In this document: positions 40,869 to 51,558 of the stretch, in pieces
Layout: each line of letters starts with the position of its first letter
Numbering within the stretch: position 1 is the first letter of the stretch
Assembly: GCA_003508835.1 (NCBI GenBank)
Contig: PUFA01000181.1
Location: 2,914,001 to 2,978,000 of the forward strand
Reading direction: 5' to 3'
From: Eonycteris spelaea
Taxonomy: Eukaryota > Chordata > Mammalia > Chiroptera > Pteropodidae
Length of the DNA: 64,000 nucleotides
Program-made: the position numbers and the translations under genes
The notes under the pieces: model-generated
Databases searched by the model: none
Told to the model about the DNA's origin: nothing
The model's input: only the letters and a program-made list of their open reading frames with translations

Positions 40869-43800
40869 AGCATTTGCCCTCCAACTTTTCCAGATTTTAC
40901 CCGTCAGATTCCTGGCAGCTGTGCACGCGCCTGTGCCGGCCGTCACGTCCCATTCCGATCTCTGGGTCGCACGGTGAGAGAAGGACACAGGATGCGCAGG
41001 GAGTGAAAAAGTGATGTCGGTGGGGAGAGTGCCAAGTCCCCACTCACAGCCATGGGATGCTTGGGGAGAAGGGGAAGCATGCTGCTGTGGAGTTCAGAGG
41101 CCGGTAGTGAGATTTATTTTTGTTTGTATGAGTAAAAAGCTGCAGAAGCCTCTGGTGGGGGTGAGGGGGTGCAACTGGAATGCTGTGATTCAGACAGACT
41201 GGCCCTGGCCTGGAATCAAGTGTGTTGACCCGGAAAGAGCGTTCCATAGGAACCCTTTTCACCGCAGCTAAGACTGGACCACAGTAGTCCTAGGACAGTG
41301 AACTGGGAAACCAAGGAAAGTGTGGACACTTTGAATCAGTTCAGTGGCAATATAGTCCAAGTTGTCATAAAGTATGGAAGAGAGAAAGAACTTAATTGTT
41401 TCTGGAAGATGCTAAGTAACCAACTGTCTCTGAAGTATGGGAGCATCCTTGAGCAAGCTGGTGGGGTACTGAGAAAGAGATAATTCATATCTGAAGAGGA
41501 AACTAACAGCTTCAGGTCCCCAGGGGGGGCTCTTTCACAGGTTAAATTCCTTCTTCTAGACAGTGGGGGTAATTTGGGGATGCTAACCCACTGAAAATTG
41601 AGATACTGATAATTACAAATAAAAATAATGTAATTAGCTAAAACAGGAGTTATAGAGTTCCACAGGGAGTATGGCTGCTTCCTTCCCCTACAGGGTAATG
41701 GAATCATTTATCCTTGGGCCTCTCTGGCCAGAGTGATGTCTTCATCAGAAATGAGTTTTGTTAACACAGAAAATTTCCATGCTCACTTCGTATGTGAAGG
41801 TATCTAGCAAAGTGCCTGATACACATATTAGTAACTTAAATGTCAGCTCCCGTTCATCCTGCCCAGCTCCATTTCTTGTCTACTATATATCCAGGAAGGT
41901 AAATATCTGGAGAAAACAGGGAGCAGAGCTGGAGATGAGGAGCAGCAAGGCAGAGGATTGTTGATTTCCATTATAAAACTTGTGGTACTCTTGTTGTTTT
42001 AAATATGTGGAGATATTTTTTAAAAATGAAGAATGAAAATGGAAATGAAATAAAAAATAGGAATAGTTGATAAGATAACCACCAACAGTATAGGAAGCAG
42101 TTCCTTCTTGAGCCACAGAAACCAAAGGGAGCAGATGCTGCATTTGCTATAGAAGCAGGTGGAACCACTAGCCTTCTCTGGAAGTGATGAAGTTAGCACC
42201 TTCATTTGGGTGGGTTGCCCATGGGAAAGTTTCTGCTTAGGATCCCTTTTCTGGATGTCTAAAGTCAGTACAACGGAGCTTAACATATACTTGCTTTCTT
42301 TTTAAAAGTTATAAGTACAATAACTTGCTTGCTACTGTGTTTTATGAAGATCGATCTTATTTTCAAACTAGACTTTAAGGAGCTCAAAAAGAACTGCCAT
42401 TTCTTGTAGTTTCTTTTACAATACTGAGCATAGAGTCTGATATAGGAGCTCAATCAGCTAAATCACAGAATCTCAAGATTGAAGGGAAGTTTAAAAATAA
42501 TTTGATGGACTTTTATTCGATAATTATTGTTCTGACAATGCCCAAGAAGTGTGCCCTTTCCTGATGGAGAGGGAGTGGCAGGGCTAAGTGGCAGGACATC
42601 TCTGAACTTGCTCCAAACAGCAGCCTCAGGGTGTTCTGCCAATGGCCTGACCGTTTTGTAAGAGAACAGGACCCTGTGCAAGCTGTTAGAGTGAGGGAGG
42701 TGAGAGAGGCTGTAGCAAACCAGAGGCCCAGTGGCACAGTTTGCAGAGAAGCGGGAATAGGCTCTGGAATGGGTTTGAGCAGGGAGGGCGGTTGCCTGGC
42801 TCCACAGGCTGATGTGCTGCTTTTCTGCCCTGGCGTGAACGTGCCCCTGCCCTGGTAGCATGCTGGCTCCCACTCTGCCTCCGACAGCTAGGAGCCAGGG
42901 CTGAGTGTCTGCCTTCCGCTAGCTTCCATACAGGTGTGGGGAGTTCTGTGCATGCCCCATTGTTCCACAGTGCGCAATCCCCGTCCCCCCCCCCCCCCCC
43001 GCAGCTGGGTGGCAGCTTGAATGGGCTGCAGTTATATTTAGAGTGGAACTCCTAGGGCCACCACAAAGGAGTGACTGCATCTTCAGGAGGGTGGGTGGGC
43101 GGGAAGAGGACAGGGGAGGAAGCTATTTTCAGAACACATGTCATTGCTGGCTACAGAGTAAGACTGCGGCCATAAGGCAGAGGGAAACAATAGCTGTGGC
43201 CAGAGGAAGAGCCTGTTATGTTTCAGGTGGGATGTTTGCAACTGCTCAGGAAACCTGACCCCGCCCGACAGCAGCACAAATCACAGTAAAGCCTCATGGA
43301 GGCAGAGAGGAGGCGGGGGATTCACAGTACTAGTATGAGGTGCCAAGAGGCCATGCCTCATGCCTTGGGGAGGATTTTCAGTGACTGCTTTGCCCTGGGG
43401 GCCTGGTTAGGAATGAAACACTTCTGACCAACTTCCCAGACAAACCCTGTACCCTGCTGTGGTCTCTGGACATCTCCCAAGGATGGCAATGGCAATGAAA
43501 AGAACTGAGGTGGAAAGCAGCAAGGTGGGCAGAGCCAATCCAATATGAAGACAGCTGTCTCAGGCAACAGGCAAAGCCTAGGCTGAGCTGGAGAGTGTGG
43601 CCTCAAAGCCCCGGGTGGGCGGACTTGGTCCCCCAGCATCCAGGGGACTGCTTAAGAGCTGGGCCTCCAGCTGCACAGACCTTGAGAGCTGCCCACACCC
43701 TTTTTCTGAACTCCAGTCGGCCCCACTCACCAGCCTCTGTGCAACGCCGGAAGCAAGGAAGGAGAGGCTGTAGAGGGAGGCCAGGCTTTACCCCCCACAG

Positions 43801-46800
43801 CCCCACAGATAAGCTTGGGCGCAAGGGTCTAGGTGCGAGCAGGGAAGTGGGGTGTGGCCACAGCCCCAAATCTTAGTTGGACTTTACAGCCATCGTGGGG
43901 GCCAGGAGGATTTTTTTTCAGTCCTATCTTCATATCCCCCTCCCCAAATGTGTGGTTCCTGTTTTGCTGCATCTGTAAAAGGCACTGGGAGCTGGGGACT
44001 TGCCTTACACCTCTCAGTTAACACCCCTGGAGACTGATGGAGTTCAGAGCAGTGTAATTTACAGCCCATCTCTCCGATCTTAATTCACTCGATGTTCTTC
44101 TCTTCCTTATTGTATTAGTGTGACCCAGGTACCTGCCAACAATAATGGCCTCTCTAGCTAGGAGCCTCTCCCCACTCCCAGGACAATTTATACCTTTTCC
44201 TTGGGATTTTCCCCCCTTAAATTAAACAAAAAGAGGAAAAATAAGAAAAGGTTAACATGGGTTTGGAGCGCTGCAGCCCCGTGGTTCTGGGCAGAGAGCC
44301 AATGGCCCGAGGGCACACACATGTGTGTGCTCTCCCAGAAGGGCCTTCACCGGCCCTGTTTTACAGCCACCTCGGCACAGACTCCAGGGTTCACGCATAT
44401 GGCCAGACAGATGTGTCTGGCTTACGTTCAAGGCTGGAAAATGAAGAATTATGGAAGTGAAGGGCCCCGGGCATTAAAGGGGGGGGAGGGAAAGGGGGAA
44501 TTTTTCCTCTGCTGAGAAATCCTCCTGTGGCTGTGAGGCTGGAGGAAGAAGGCTGACAGGAGGCAGGGCTGCCAGGAGCAGTTCATGTGGGGCCTATTCT
44601 TAAAGGGGCCACAGCAACCCAAGCCATAGCCAATCTACAGTAGGCTTTTGGTGCCTGGACCTGAGCAGCCTGCTCTAAAGGAGGTGATGGGGAGAACAGG
44701 CTTCCAGACAGGCGCTGCCACCAGCACTGGAAGTAAGTCTCATATAAGATGTCCTATTTGTAACATACTGCTTGTTCATAGAGATGCCAAGCTGAACATG
44801 GCACTCTAGATGAGGCCATGTCTCTGTGGCACATGCTCCCGTAGCATCCTGTCCTTGCTTTTTGTAATTGTGCTCACTCACACTTCAAATCACTGGGTTT
44901 TCCACTCTACTGTACACTCTGGGGCTTTTCTGTTCACTCCCGTGTCCCCTGACTATCAGCATAGAAGATGCTTGCCACACTTACCAAACTGAGCTGAAGA
45001 CAGGGTACCTGATTCCAGTTCACAGTACAGTCGGGAAACAAGTCCAGAAATAAGTGTAATATGAGGTGTGATATAAGTTTCACATACGAAGTATAGATCA
45101 GTGCCACGGAACACTGAGCTGAGAGAGATGAACTCCTGCAGGGAATCAAGGAAGCTCACTGGGGAGATGAAAGTCTCATCTGGGGATTGAAGGACGAATA
45201 GAATTTCAACAGGTAACAGGAAATGTGTAGCAGAAAAAAAGGTACTTTGGTTTTAGGGAATAGTATGAACAAAGACCTGAGAATGGAAAAGGACAGAGCA
45301 CGTGTAGGGGCAGTGAGCAGAAAGGAAGGGTAGTACTGACCAGGCAGGAGGGCCTTGGTCTGAACAGGCACTTTATAGACACTGTCTTTCTGAGGTAAGA
45401 GGTAAGTGCTGTTACAACTTTCATTTTACAAATGAGGAAAGGGCCTCAAAGAAGTTAAATAATTTGCCCAATGTCATATAGCTAGTAAGAGATCATGGGG
45501 TATGGGAGAAGAGGTTGGGAACACAAGAGAAAGCCTTGAATGCCATAAGGAATTAGACTTTATTATGTTATACAAGCAAAGGCACTGAAGATTTGACTAG
45601 GGGAACAGCTTTCTGGGAAGAGAGTGATGAAAACATGTAAGATGCATTGGACGCAGTGAGCCTGCATGCACATTGTATATTGCACAATTCCAGGAGGTTC
45701 CATTCACAGACAATAAGGTAAACAACATCTCCCTGGAGTTGTGCAGAGGCCTCGACTGCTATAATCCAAGTCGATACCTGGGACTAGAATAGCAGTAGTG
45801 GCAATGGGAATAGAGAAGAGAGAAGAGAATATATGAGTGAACAGATAGGTTTGATAAAAAAATTAGACCTGAGGGGTTTAAAGCCAGTGAGGATTTAAGG
45901 TGATGCCTTAGTTGCTACTACCTATTAAGTCACAAAATACCTGCTGAGTGCCAACTCCGTGCACTAAGACTAAGAAGTAACAGAATGGAAGGAGGAGACC
46001 AAGAAAAGAATGGTGGTGAGGTAACCTAGGTCAATACTGACAGAAGACAAGGGTCCACTTGTGCTAAAGTGAGGCTGGATGCAGGTGGCTCAGGGTCCAA
46101 AGCTATGGGGAAGTCGATGATAATAGGAACTGAGACCTGATAAAGATAAGTACTTGGTGACTTCTAACGCACAGGTTCTCTAATTGCTGGGTTGAAAGTT
46201 AATAAGTGAAGATGGTGAATGTAGACAGAACTTTTGGGAAGACTGATGGGAAGGAAAAAGGATCTACTGGACAGAAGAAAGACGGTGTGAGGATGAAGCT
46301 GATCTGTGGGCCACAACAGAGAGTTGCACACACAGACCATAGAAGGGCTGAGGAGGTAGCCACACCACAGCTGACACTGGTAGAGGTACTGCACGTTTGA
46401 TTACGGCATGTGGGGGGAGCATGGATATGTCTAAAGAATGATGAATCCCAACTGGTGTTCATTCCCTTCCCAGGGCAAGGACCAGGCTGATGGGTGATTA
46501 GTTGATATCGGACCACACCAACCATTTATGGAGCACATGCTGTGTGCCACGCACTGTGCTAAGGGCTTTATATGAGGCAGCTTCTGCAAGCCTCACAGCA
46601 ATTCTAAGAGGTAGGTGCTGTTACCACTTTCATTTTACAGATGAGGACTCAGCCTCTGAGAAATCAAACAATTTGCCCAAAGTCACAAAACTAGTAAGTG
46701 GTGGAGTGCAGACTGTGATCAAGTCTGCCTGACCACATGCACTGAGGCCTCTCAAAGGTGAGGGGTGGCTGAAGAGAGAGTTGAAATCAGACATGATGCT

Positions 46801-49800
46801 TCTCTATGCATACAGTTACATGGGGAAGCATGACTGGCTCTTCCCTGTCTGCCCTGAGCCCTAGATAAAAGCGAGTGAGCTTACAAGTGCAAGAGGGCAT
46901 ACCTGGGAGAGGCATAAAGAAAAACTTGCTGGAAGTGGAGGTATGGGTCCATGAGAGGGCTGATGGTGGAGGAATCCTTGTGTAGAGGTCAAGCAGTTTC
47001 TTTTTGGGAGGGTTTAGAGTGTCCTGCAGAGGGGATCAGCCATCAAACTGGGAATCCAGATAAACAGACTGTGGCCTTGACATCTTCCCCACTGAGGACA
47101 GGTGTTCTCAACAGAGAATCCCTGGCCTCTATGGGAGTGTCTGAATAAGGTTCTGGGAAACTCTGAAACTCCTGAAATCATGTGGTTTATATTCAAAGAT
47201 CATTGTGGGGGAAGAAGCTTTTATTGGATTCTCTGAGAAGAACGTACCTCTGCTTTGGAGCCTGGGAGGAGGAAGCCTCCAGACACTAAATGTGCTACCA
47301 GAATTTAGTGATGGAGAAAGAAAACAAGGGGGTGGAATCAGACAGGACACTGTAGGACTCTTCCTGAGATGGTCCTGCTCATCCCCATTCTCTGCTCACA
47401 TTCCCCTCATGCCCTGTGTATAGCACCACCTTCATGAGAACCACCCTCCCCAGGTAGGCCCCACCTGAATCTTTTCTTGTCGACGTTGCTGCTCAGCTAT
47501 CTTCCTGGCCAGAGCCAGCTTCTTGGCCCGAAGCTCCCTGATGTCATCCTCGCCCCCACTGCCATCAGCCTCTGAATCTTCTTCAAAATCTTCAATCACC
47601 ACGTCTTCTTCCTTTGGGTTGTAGAGCAGGCCAGGAAAGAAAGGAGACTGTGAGCCCACAGCACTTACCAGACCTGTCCTTCCACACCCCCACTCCATGC
47701 TTATTCGGACCATTCCTTGCAAAGGGCCCCAAGATGTGAGGGTGTGAGGGGATAAAGAGAAGCTGTCACTCATTTTTGCACTCTCGGACTAACTCACACA
47801 TATATACTTCCTTGCTTCTACTCACAGCTCTTCATTCTCCTCTGCACATACAAAGTCAAACTTTGGGCCTACTTTTATTTTGAAATCACGAAAGGTGAGA
47901 ACAACAGAGAAAGTTAAACCACCCAATTTAAGTCTAATTCACACTAATGGTCTGAAAGAAATCAATTCTGGCTAGCAGCTGGGAGTTAGGAGTTACTGCC
48001 CTGAGCCGTAGATAAGAGGGAGTGAGCTTACAGTACTAGAGGGCAGACTTGGGAGAGCCATAAAGAAAAGCTTGCTGGAAGTAGAAGTATGGGTCCATGA
48101 GAGGGATGATGGTAGAGGAATCTTTATGTAGAGATCAAGTAGTTTCATGCTCCAGACAGTGTAAGGGAGCAGATACTGTAGCTCAGCTGACCTTACCCTG
48201 GTCTTTTTAAGATCACAGTCTGGCGGTGTCAGGGCTTCTGGACCCCCTTATAGGAATTCACATGACATGACCTTGCTCAGCTGCTCTACCAGGGCCTGGG
48301 CAGACTAGGAGATAGTTGGCTAGCTTAAGGAGTCTCCTGCCAGGGTGGTGGAGCCTTCCCCAGGGATGGCACCTCCCTGCTTGCAGCCTCTGTGCTCATA
48401 AGCCGCTGCTTTCCGGGTGGTCCCAGGCTCTATTCCTCACTCTCTCACTTTTGGCCTTGGTTAGCAGAGAACATGCAGCTGCCCAAGAGAGCTTCCTTTG
48501 AGGGACACAGCTAGCATGGGTAATAGGGAGTGATTTAGTAGGAGAGGATTCCTGTGTTTCTAACTAGATGATAATAATGACAATGATTATGACAGTAACA
48601 GCTACCATTTACTGAGAGTTTAGTACTGGCCATGGACTGGGCTAAGTATTTCTCATGTTAACTTATTTAATACTCAGAATGGCCTGTAAAACAGGTGCTA
48701 TTAATATACCTATTTTATAAATGAACAAACTGAGGCTTAGAGTTAAACAACTTGCTCAAGATCACAAAATCACTAAGTGGCAGAGCAGAGATTTGAACTC
48801 CAATGAGTTCAAATCCAAAGTCTGTGTTCTTACCAACAATAGCAAGTAGCATAGGGTTGGGGTCCTGAAGATAGATGGTAAGCCCAAACCCATCCGTTAG
48901 TGGCTCAGCTTTGCCAGGCCTCCCATGGGCTGAGCCAGGATCTGTTCAGTACAGACTGCTCTCCTCACTATTCATCTCAAGATGATATTCTGATGAACTC
49001 CCTTGGTGGAAAGTTGTTGGTAAAGTGTGTGGGTGGGTAGGTGATGCTCTGTCTTGGGGGCAGAATCTAGAGGTGGGAAGACAGTGTTTTGTTAGCATCC
49101 CTAAGGAACTAAACTCTTTTTCTTCAAGCAGAATGATGTCTGAAGAAACATCTCTCTCTTCTTTCCCAATCAGTTTAAGTGATTCTATCTTGCAGTTTGG
49201 GAAGAGATGAGATCTCAGAATGGGGCCAGAACTGCCACTATCCCAAGAGGTCTCAGGAATCTGGGGTGCTGTCCTCAGTCATCACTCATCTGACAACCTA
49301 CAGGCTGGCTATCGTGTCACAAGGTTCACTTCCAGAGAGGCTCAAGCCATGAGAAGGAGGAAGACTACACATTTACTTCCTTGTTCATGAGGTTAACCCA
49401 GACTGGAGTGAGTAGAGTAGGATGTCTGACTGGCTGGTGGGGTAACAGTGCCTCTGTCTGCTCTAATCAGGAATACATTGGGTTATCATGGGGCTCGGAA
49501 TAAGTTTGACTGAGGTCAAAAGAAGGTCATCAAAGCTTGTCTGAGGTTCGCTCAACTCTCACAGCAAACGAGGAAGTGCAGGGTTATGAAATTACACAGA
49601 CCAGGGTAAGTAGGGTTTCCCAGGGGCTACTAACATAAAGGAACCCAGGAGGCTCGTGGGAAAAGGAAGAAGTGGGTAGTGTGGCATGGGTCACAACCTT
49701 TGTCTGGTCAATTAAGACTTAGAAGGAGAGTGAGTGTGGCACAGCCACAATCTGGGACGGGGAGCTGGTCTGTTCTTTTAAGAGTGGAAGAAGACTTCGT

Positions 49801-51558
49801 TGGCTTTTACAGAGACCCTTTCTCTGGGCCTCACTTGCCTAACTGAACTTGGCACTACAGGCTGCACTGGCCACAGGACATCTCTTACAACAATCCTGGA
49901 GAGCTAGCCTGTTGACCTTCTACTGCCTGCCTAAGCCTTAATGTGTTGGTGATACAACTGACTGGGCACTGCCCCACCCATGCTGTCCTACCAGGGCTTG
50001 GGTGGCACTGCTTTGTTCTGCCTGAACCCTGGACACTCTGATGGCTTTAGCAACCCCATTGTCTCCTCCCATGCTGCCAACTCATTCTTTCCCGTTATTC
50101 CTTGTCCAGGTTTCATCTGGAGAATATGGAATCATGGGTGGGGTGGGGTTCTCCAGCTATTCTAATGAAGCCAGTCCAAGAATTTGCTGCTCTGAAGACT
50201 CTGAACCAAAGGTGGCCACTCTATCACTGCTTCAGATCATAAACGACAGCTTCCAGCTGACATCTGGCTTCCCTGGCCTGTTGCTGATTTCATCCCTGCA
50301 CCCCACCCTGCTCCACCAGGCGCTTGAGACTGCTGCGGGCCAAATGACTGTGTTGGCCTATGGGTGACCTGGCCCCTGGCTAGAACTGCTTCCGTCCCTT
50401 CCTTAAGTCCCACATTCCTTCTCACCTAAGGCCCCTCTGTCTTTAACACTGTGGGGTAAAAAGAAGAAAAGAATCAACCATCAGGCAAAAGTGAGCTGTG
50501 TGCACACACCCAGACAGAGTTACCCATACCCAGACGCACAGCAGGGTAGCTGGCAGTGATATTAAACACATACATGTGCCGACATCATCACACACTCACA
50601 TTTACTCAGAACCCACAGACAGCAGGGAAGTTGGCAGCAGTGTTCAACTTAAACTGATATACAAATCCAGCACATACAGACTCGTGACAACTATCAACCC
50701 AGAAGGATAAATACATATATGGCAGGGCAACTGCAACTGCCAGCAGGGTTTATCAAGGGTGGGTACATAGGCTCAGGCGTGTGCATACTAGTGCACACAC
50801 AGTCTGGAGTGAAGCAAGGGCTACAGGAACAACCAAGGGCAAACAAACAAGAGGAGAATTCCTTAATCACATCAGGATGTGCAGGAGGGAGGGAGGGAAC
50901 GATGGAGGGAGGGCAGGCTGGGGGAGGGGGTGATTTTCCACACGGGGCCAGCAATGTCAGCTCTTCCTGTATGTGTGCTAGAGGCTGGAGTTCAGGCCTG
51001 TGTTGCACTGAGCTCCACACATCTATAAACTTGATCCTCAGCCTGAACCCTAACACTGACCTCCCCCCATGCCTTTCCTAAGCCTCTAGAGCTGCACATT
51101 ATTAAACTCTTTCTTTCCCTCCCTTCTCCTCCAATGTAACATTAAAAAGAAGCATCTGGAACTCGTAGCGGAGTGAGGTGGAGGCACTGGGGTGGGACTG
51201 GCAGGAAGGGGCACCAGCAGAGAGCACTCTTGAGAAGTTGGCTGGTCACGTTAACACTGACATTGCTCTAAGTGGTTATAAATAACCAGGGGTAGAAGCT
51301 GAAGCCATGGGCAGAGTACGGCTGGAGGGGATAGGGAGGGGAGCCTTCCCTCTGCCACAGCGGGCTCTTCCCGCATAGTACCTCATCTTCCAGTTGTTTT
51401 CCCTCTTGGCTTCCCATTTCCTTTCCCATGGTGTCTGGGACGGGTGCCACTGACACATATTTTCCACCCTTGAATGCCAGCAGAGGCTCTTCTTGTCCAC
51501 AAAGGGCTTCCAGAAAATACTTCAGCACTGTGACCCTTTTGCAGTCGGCTGCAATAAC
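31155..51558 (-). CDS. SMG6: SMG6, 3' six coding exons including the PIN nuclease domain (partial gene, two frame breaks)
   Basis: SMG6 (EST1A) is the endonuclease of nonsense-mediated mRNA decay that cuts near the premature stop; it also has telomerase-associated roles. Minus-strand coding exons, 5' to 3': 51558-51382, 47611-47465, 38085-37933, 34928-34718, 34410-34329, 31285-31155. They encode the stretch from VIAADCKRVTVLKYFLEAL to the C-terminus RDIPAFLTWAQVG, roughly the last 300 of about 1,420 residues. The PIN acidic residues are visible in VPDTNGF, GNNDDLI and LTDDRN. Two exons are each one base short: 37933-38085 (153, needs 154) and 34718-34928 (211, needs 212), both in C/G runs. 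Upstream exons with the EST1-type TPR region and the N-terminus lie beyond the window, as expected for a gene of more than 200 kb. SMG6 converges on HIC1. Confidence 0.97.
31286..34328 (-). other. SMG6: SMG6 intron before the terminal exon
   Basis: No further exon is recognised. About 31810-32060 has the look of an old L1 or similar relic ('cttccagatgtctttatgcac..ttacaagtgtatacactttttttta'). The rest is unique sequence, G-rich in the 32300-32450 part. Confidence 0.5.
34329..34410 (-). CDS. SMG6: SMG6 penultimate coding exon
   Basis: Acceptor CTCTAG, donor AAAG|GTACAG. It encodes GNNDDLILSCCLHYCKDKAK and DFMPTNK; the NDD stretch holds a catalytic aspartate. Confidence 0.96.
34411..34717 (-). 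other. SMG6: Short SMG6 intron
   Basis: 307 bp between two PIN-domain exons with consensus ends; nothing else is visible. Confidence 0.8.
34718..34928 (-). CDS. SMG6: SMG6 coding exon, frame broken
   Basis: Acceptor TCATCAG, donor GCTG|GTGAGA. It encodes VINELDGLAKGQETDHRAG, then in another frame VQEKARKSIEFLERRFESRD and ELESIAFRSEDITGQL. The run at 34872-34876 has five C where six restore the expected GGYARV. Confidence 0.95.
35481..35560 (+). repeat. (GTGC/GT)n and (TGCC/TGTC)n microsatellite
   Basis: GCGTGCGTGCGT units give way to GTGTGT and then CTGCCTGTCTGCCTGCC, a compound simple repeat. Confidence 0.95.
35801..35852 (+). repeat. (CAGA)n/(CGCA)n microsatellite
   Basis: Six to seven CAGA units are followed by CACACGCACGCACGCACACA, complementary in type to the repeat about 240 bp upstream. 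Confidence 0.95.
37933..38085 (-). CDS. SMG6: SMG6 coding exon with first PIN aspartate, frame broken at its end
   Basis: Acceptor CCCTGCAG, donor ATCG|GTGAGT. It encodes AVLEDQSQMRQMELEIRPLF, LVPDTNGFIDHLASLARLLE and SRKYILVVP. The GGG at 37939-37941 should be four bases to give VVPLI and match the next exon's phase. Confidence 0.95.
38495..38556 (+). repeat. (AC)n microsatellite
   Basis: An uninterrupted AC dinucleotide tract of about 31 units, followed by seven C. Confidence 0.97.
39845..39905 (+). repeat. L1-type 3' fragment
   Basis: 'tttttattgagctataattaacatataacactgta' matches the common L1-associated motif TTATTGAGATATAATTGACATATAACA. It is short, and its boundaries are approximate. 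Confidence 0.5.
40825..40865 (+). repeat. (TG)n microsatellite
   Basis: An uninterrupted TG tract of about 20 units. Confidence 0.97.
45160..46500 (-). repeat. Mosaic of antisense L2 relics
   Basis: Several landmarks of antisense L2 recur: 'gtatgaacaaagacctgag', 'aagccttgaatgccataagg', 'tactgaccaggcaggaggg' and 'tggcaatgggaatagagaag'. MIR copies are inserted at 45370-45500 and 46520-46735. The subdivision is not resolved. Confidence 0.55.
45370..45495 (-). repeat. MIR SINE
   Basis: Reverse-complement MIR: 'gaggtaagtgctgttacaac', 'ttacaaatgaggaaagggcc', 'taatttgcccaatgtcatat'. Confidence 0.85.
46520..46740 (-). repeat. MIR SINE, near full length
   Basis: Reverse-complement MIR: 'gagcacatgctgtgtgcca', 'cctcacagcaattctaagag', 'tttacagatgaggactcag', 'agtcacaaaactagtaagtg'. 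Confidence 0.9.
46851..47000. repeat. Direct repeat copy A flanking an SMG6 exon
   Basis: 150 bp that recur in the same orientation at 47998-48146, with about 18 differences including one gap (about 88% identity by hand alignment). I could not assign it to a known repeat family. The 147-nt SMG6 exon lies between the copies. Confidence 0.85.
47465..47611 (-). CDS. SMG6: SMG6 coding exon (acidic linker before PIN)
   Basis: Acceptor ACCCAAAG, donor TCAG|GTGGGG. It encodes EEDVVIEDFEEDSEADGSGG, then EDDIRELRAKKLALARKIAE and QQRRQEKIQ: 49 codons exactly. The acceptor was chosen because it joins LEDE to EEDVV as in the known protein. Confidence 0.95.
47998..48146. repeat. Direct repeat copy B flanking an SMG6 exon
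   Basis: Partner of 46851-47000. Shared blocks include 'gtatgggtccatgagaggg', 'cttgctggaagt' and 'gagtgagcttac'. Similarity fades outside the boundaries given. Confidence 0.85.
48560..48850 (-). repeat. MIR SINE, near full length
   Basis: Reverse-complement MIR: 'ataataatgacaatgattat', 'taccatttactgagagttta', 'ataaatgaacaaactgaggc', 'agatcacaaaatcactaag', 'tggcagagcagagatttgaa'. Confidence 0.92.
51382..51558 (-). CDS. SMG6: SMG6 coding exon (most upstream one recognised)
   Basis: Acceptor CCCTGTAG, donor TGAG|GTACTA. It encodes VIAADCKRVTVLKYFLEALC, GQEEPLLAFKGGKYVSVAPV and PDTMGKEMGSQEGKQLEDE: 59 codons exactly, phase 0 at both ends. Confidence 0.96.

Larger units (their letters stand above)
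38086..47464 (-). other. SMG6: Long SMG6 intron
   Basis: This is 9.4 kb of intron with (AC)n at 38495-38556, an L1-like fragment at about 39845-39900, (TG)n at 40825-40865, a poly-C run at about 42986-43001 and an L2/MIR-rich block at 45.1-46.75 kb. No exon is recognised. Confidence 0.6.
47612..51381 (-). other. SMG6: SMG6 intron
   Basis: It holds repeat copy B, a full MIR at 48560-48850, and a short imperfect duplication around 'cagcagggtagctggcagtg' (about 50540) and 'cagcagggaagttggcagca' (about 50620). The rest is unique; no exon is seen. Confidence 0.6.

Noticed and set aside
42984..43002. Poly-C run as a functional G-quadruplex/i-motif
   Set aside because: It is a single homopolymer; its length is unreliable in an assembly with run-length errors, and nothing nearby suggests a role.
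47432..47773. SMG6 exon extended upstream to an acceptor at CTCACAG (exon start 47647, reading SPFFPGLLYNPK)
   Set aside because: The known protein joins LEDE directly to EEDVV, and only the acceptor at ACCCAAAG (exon start 47611) gives that junction.
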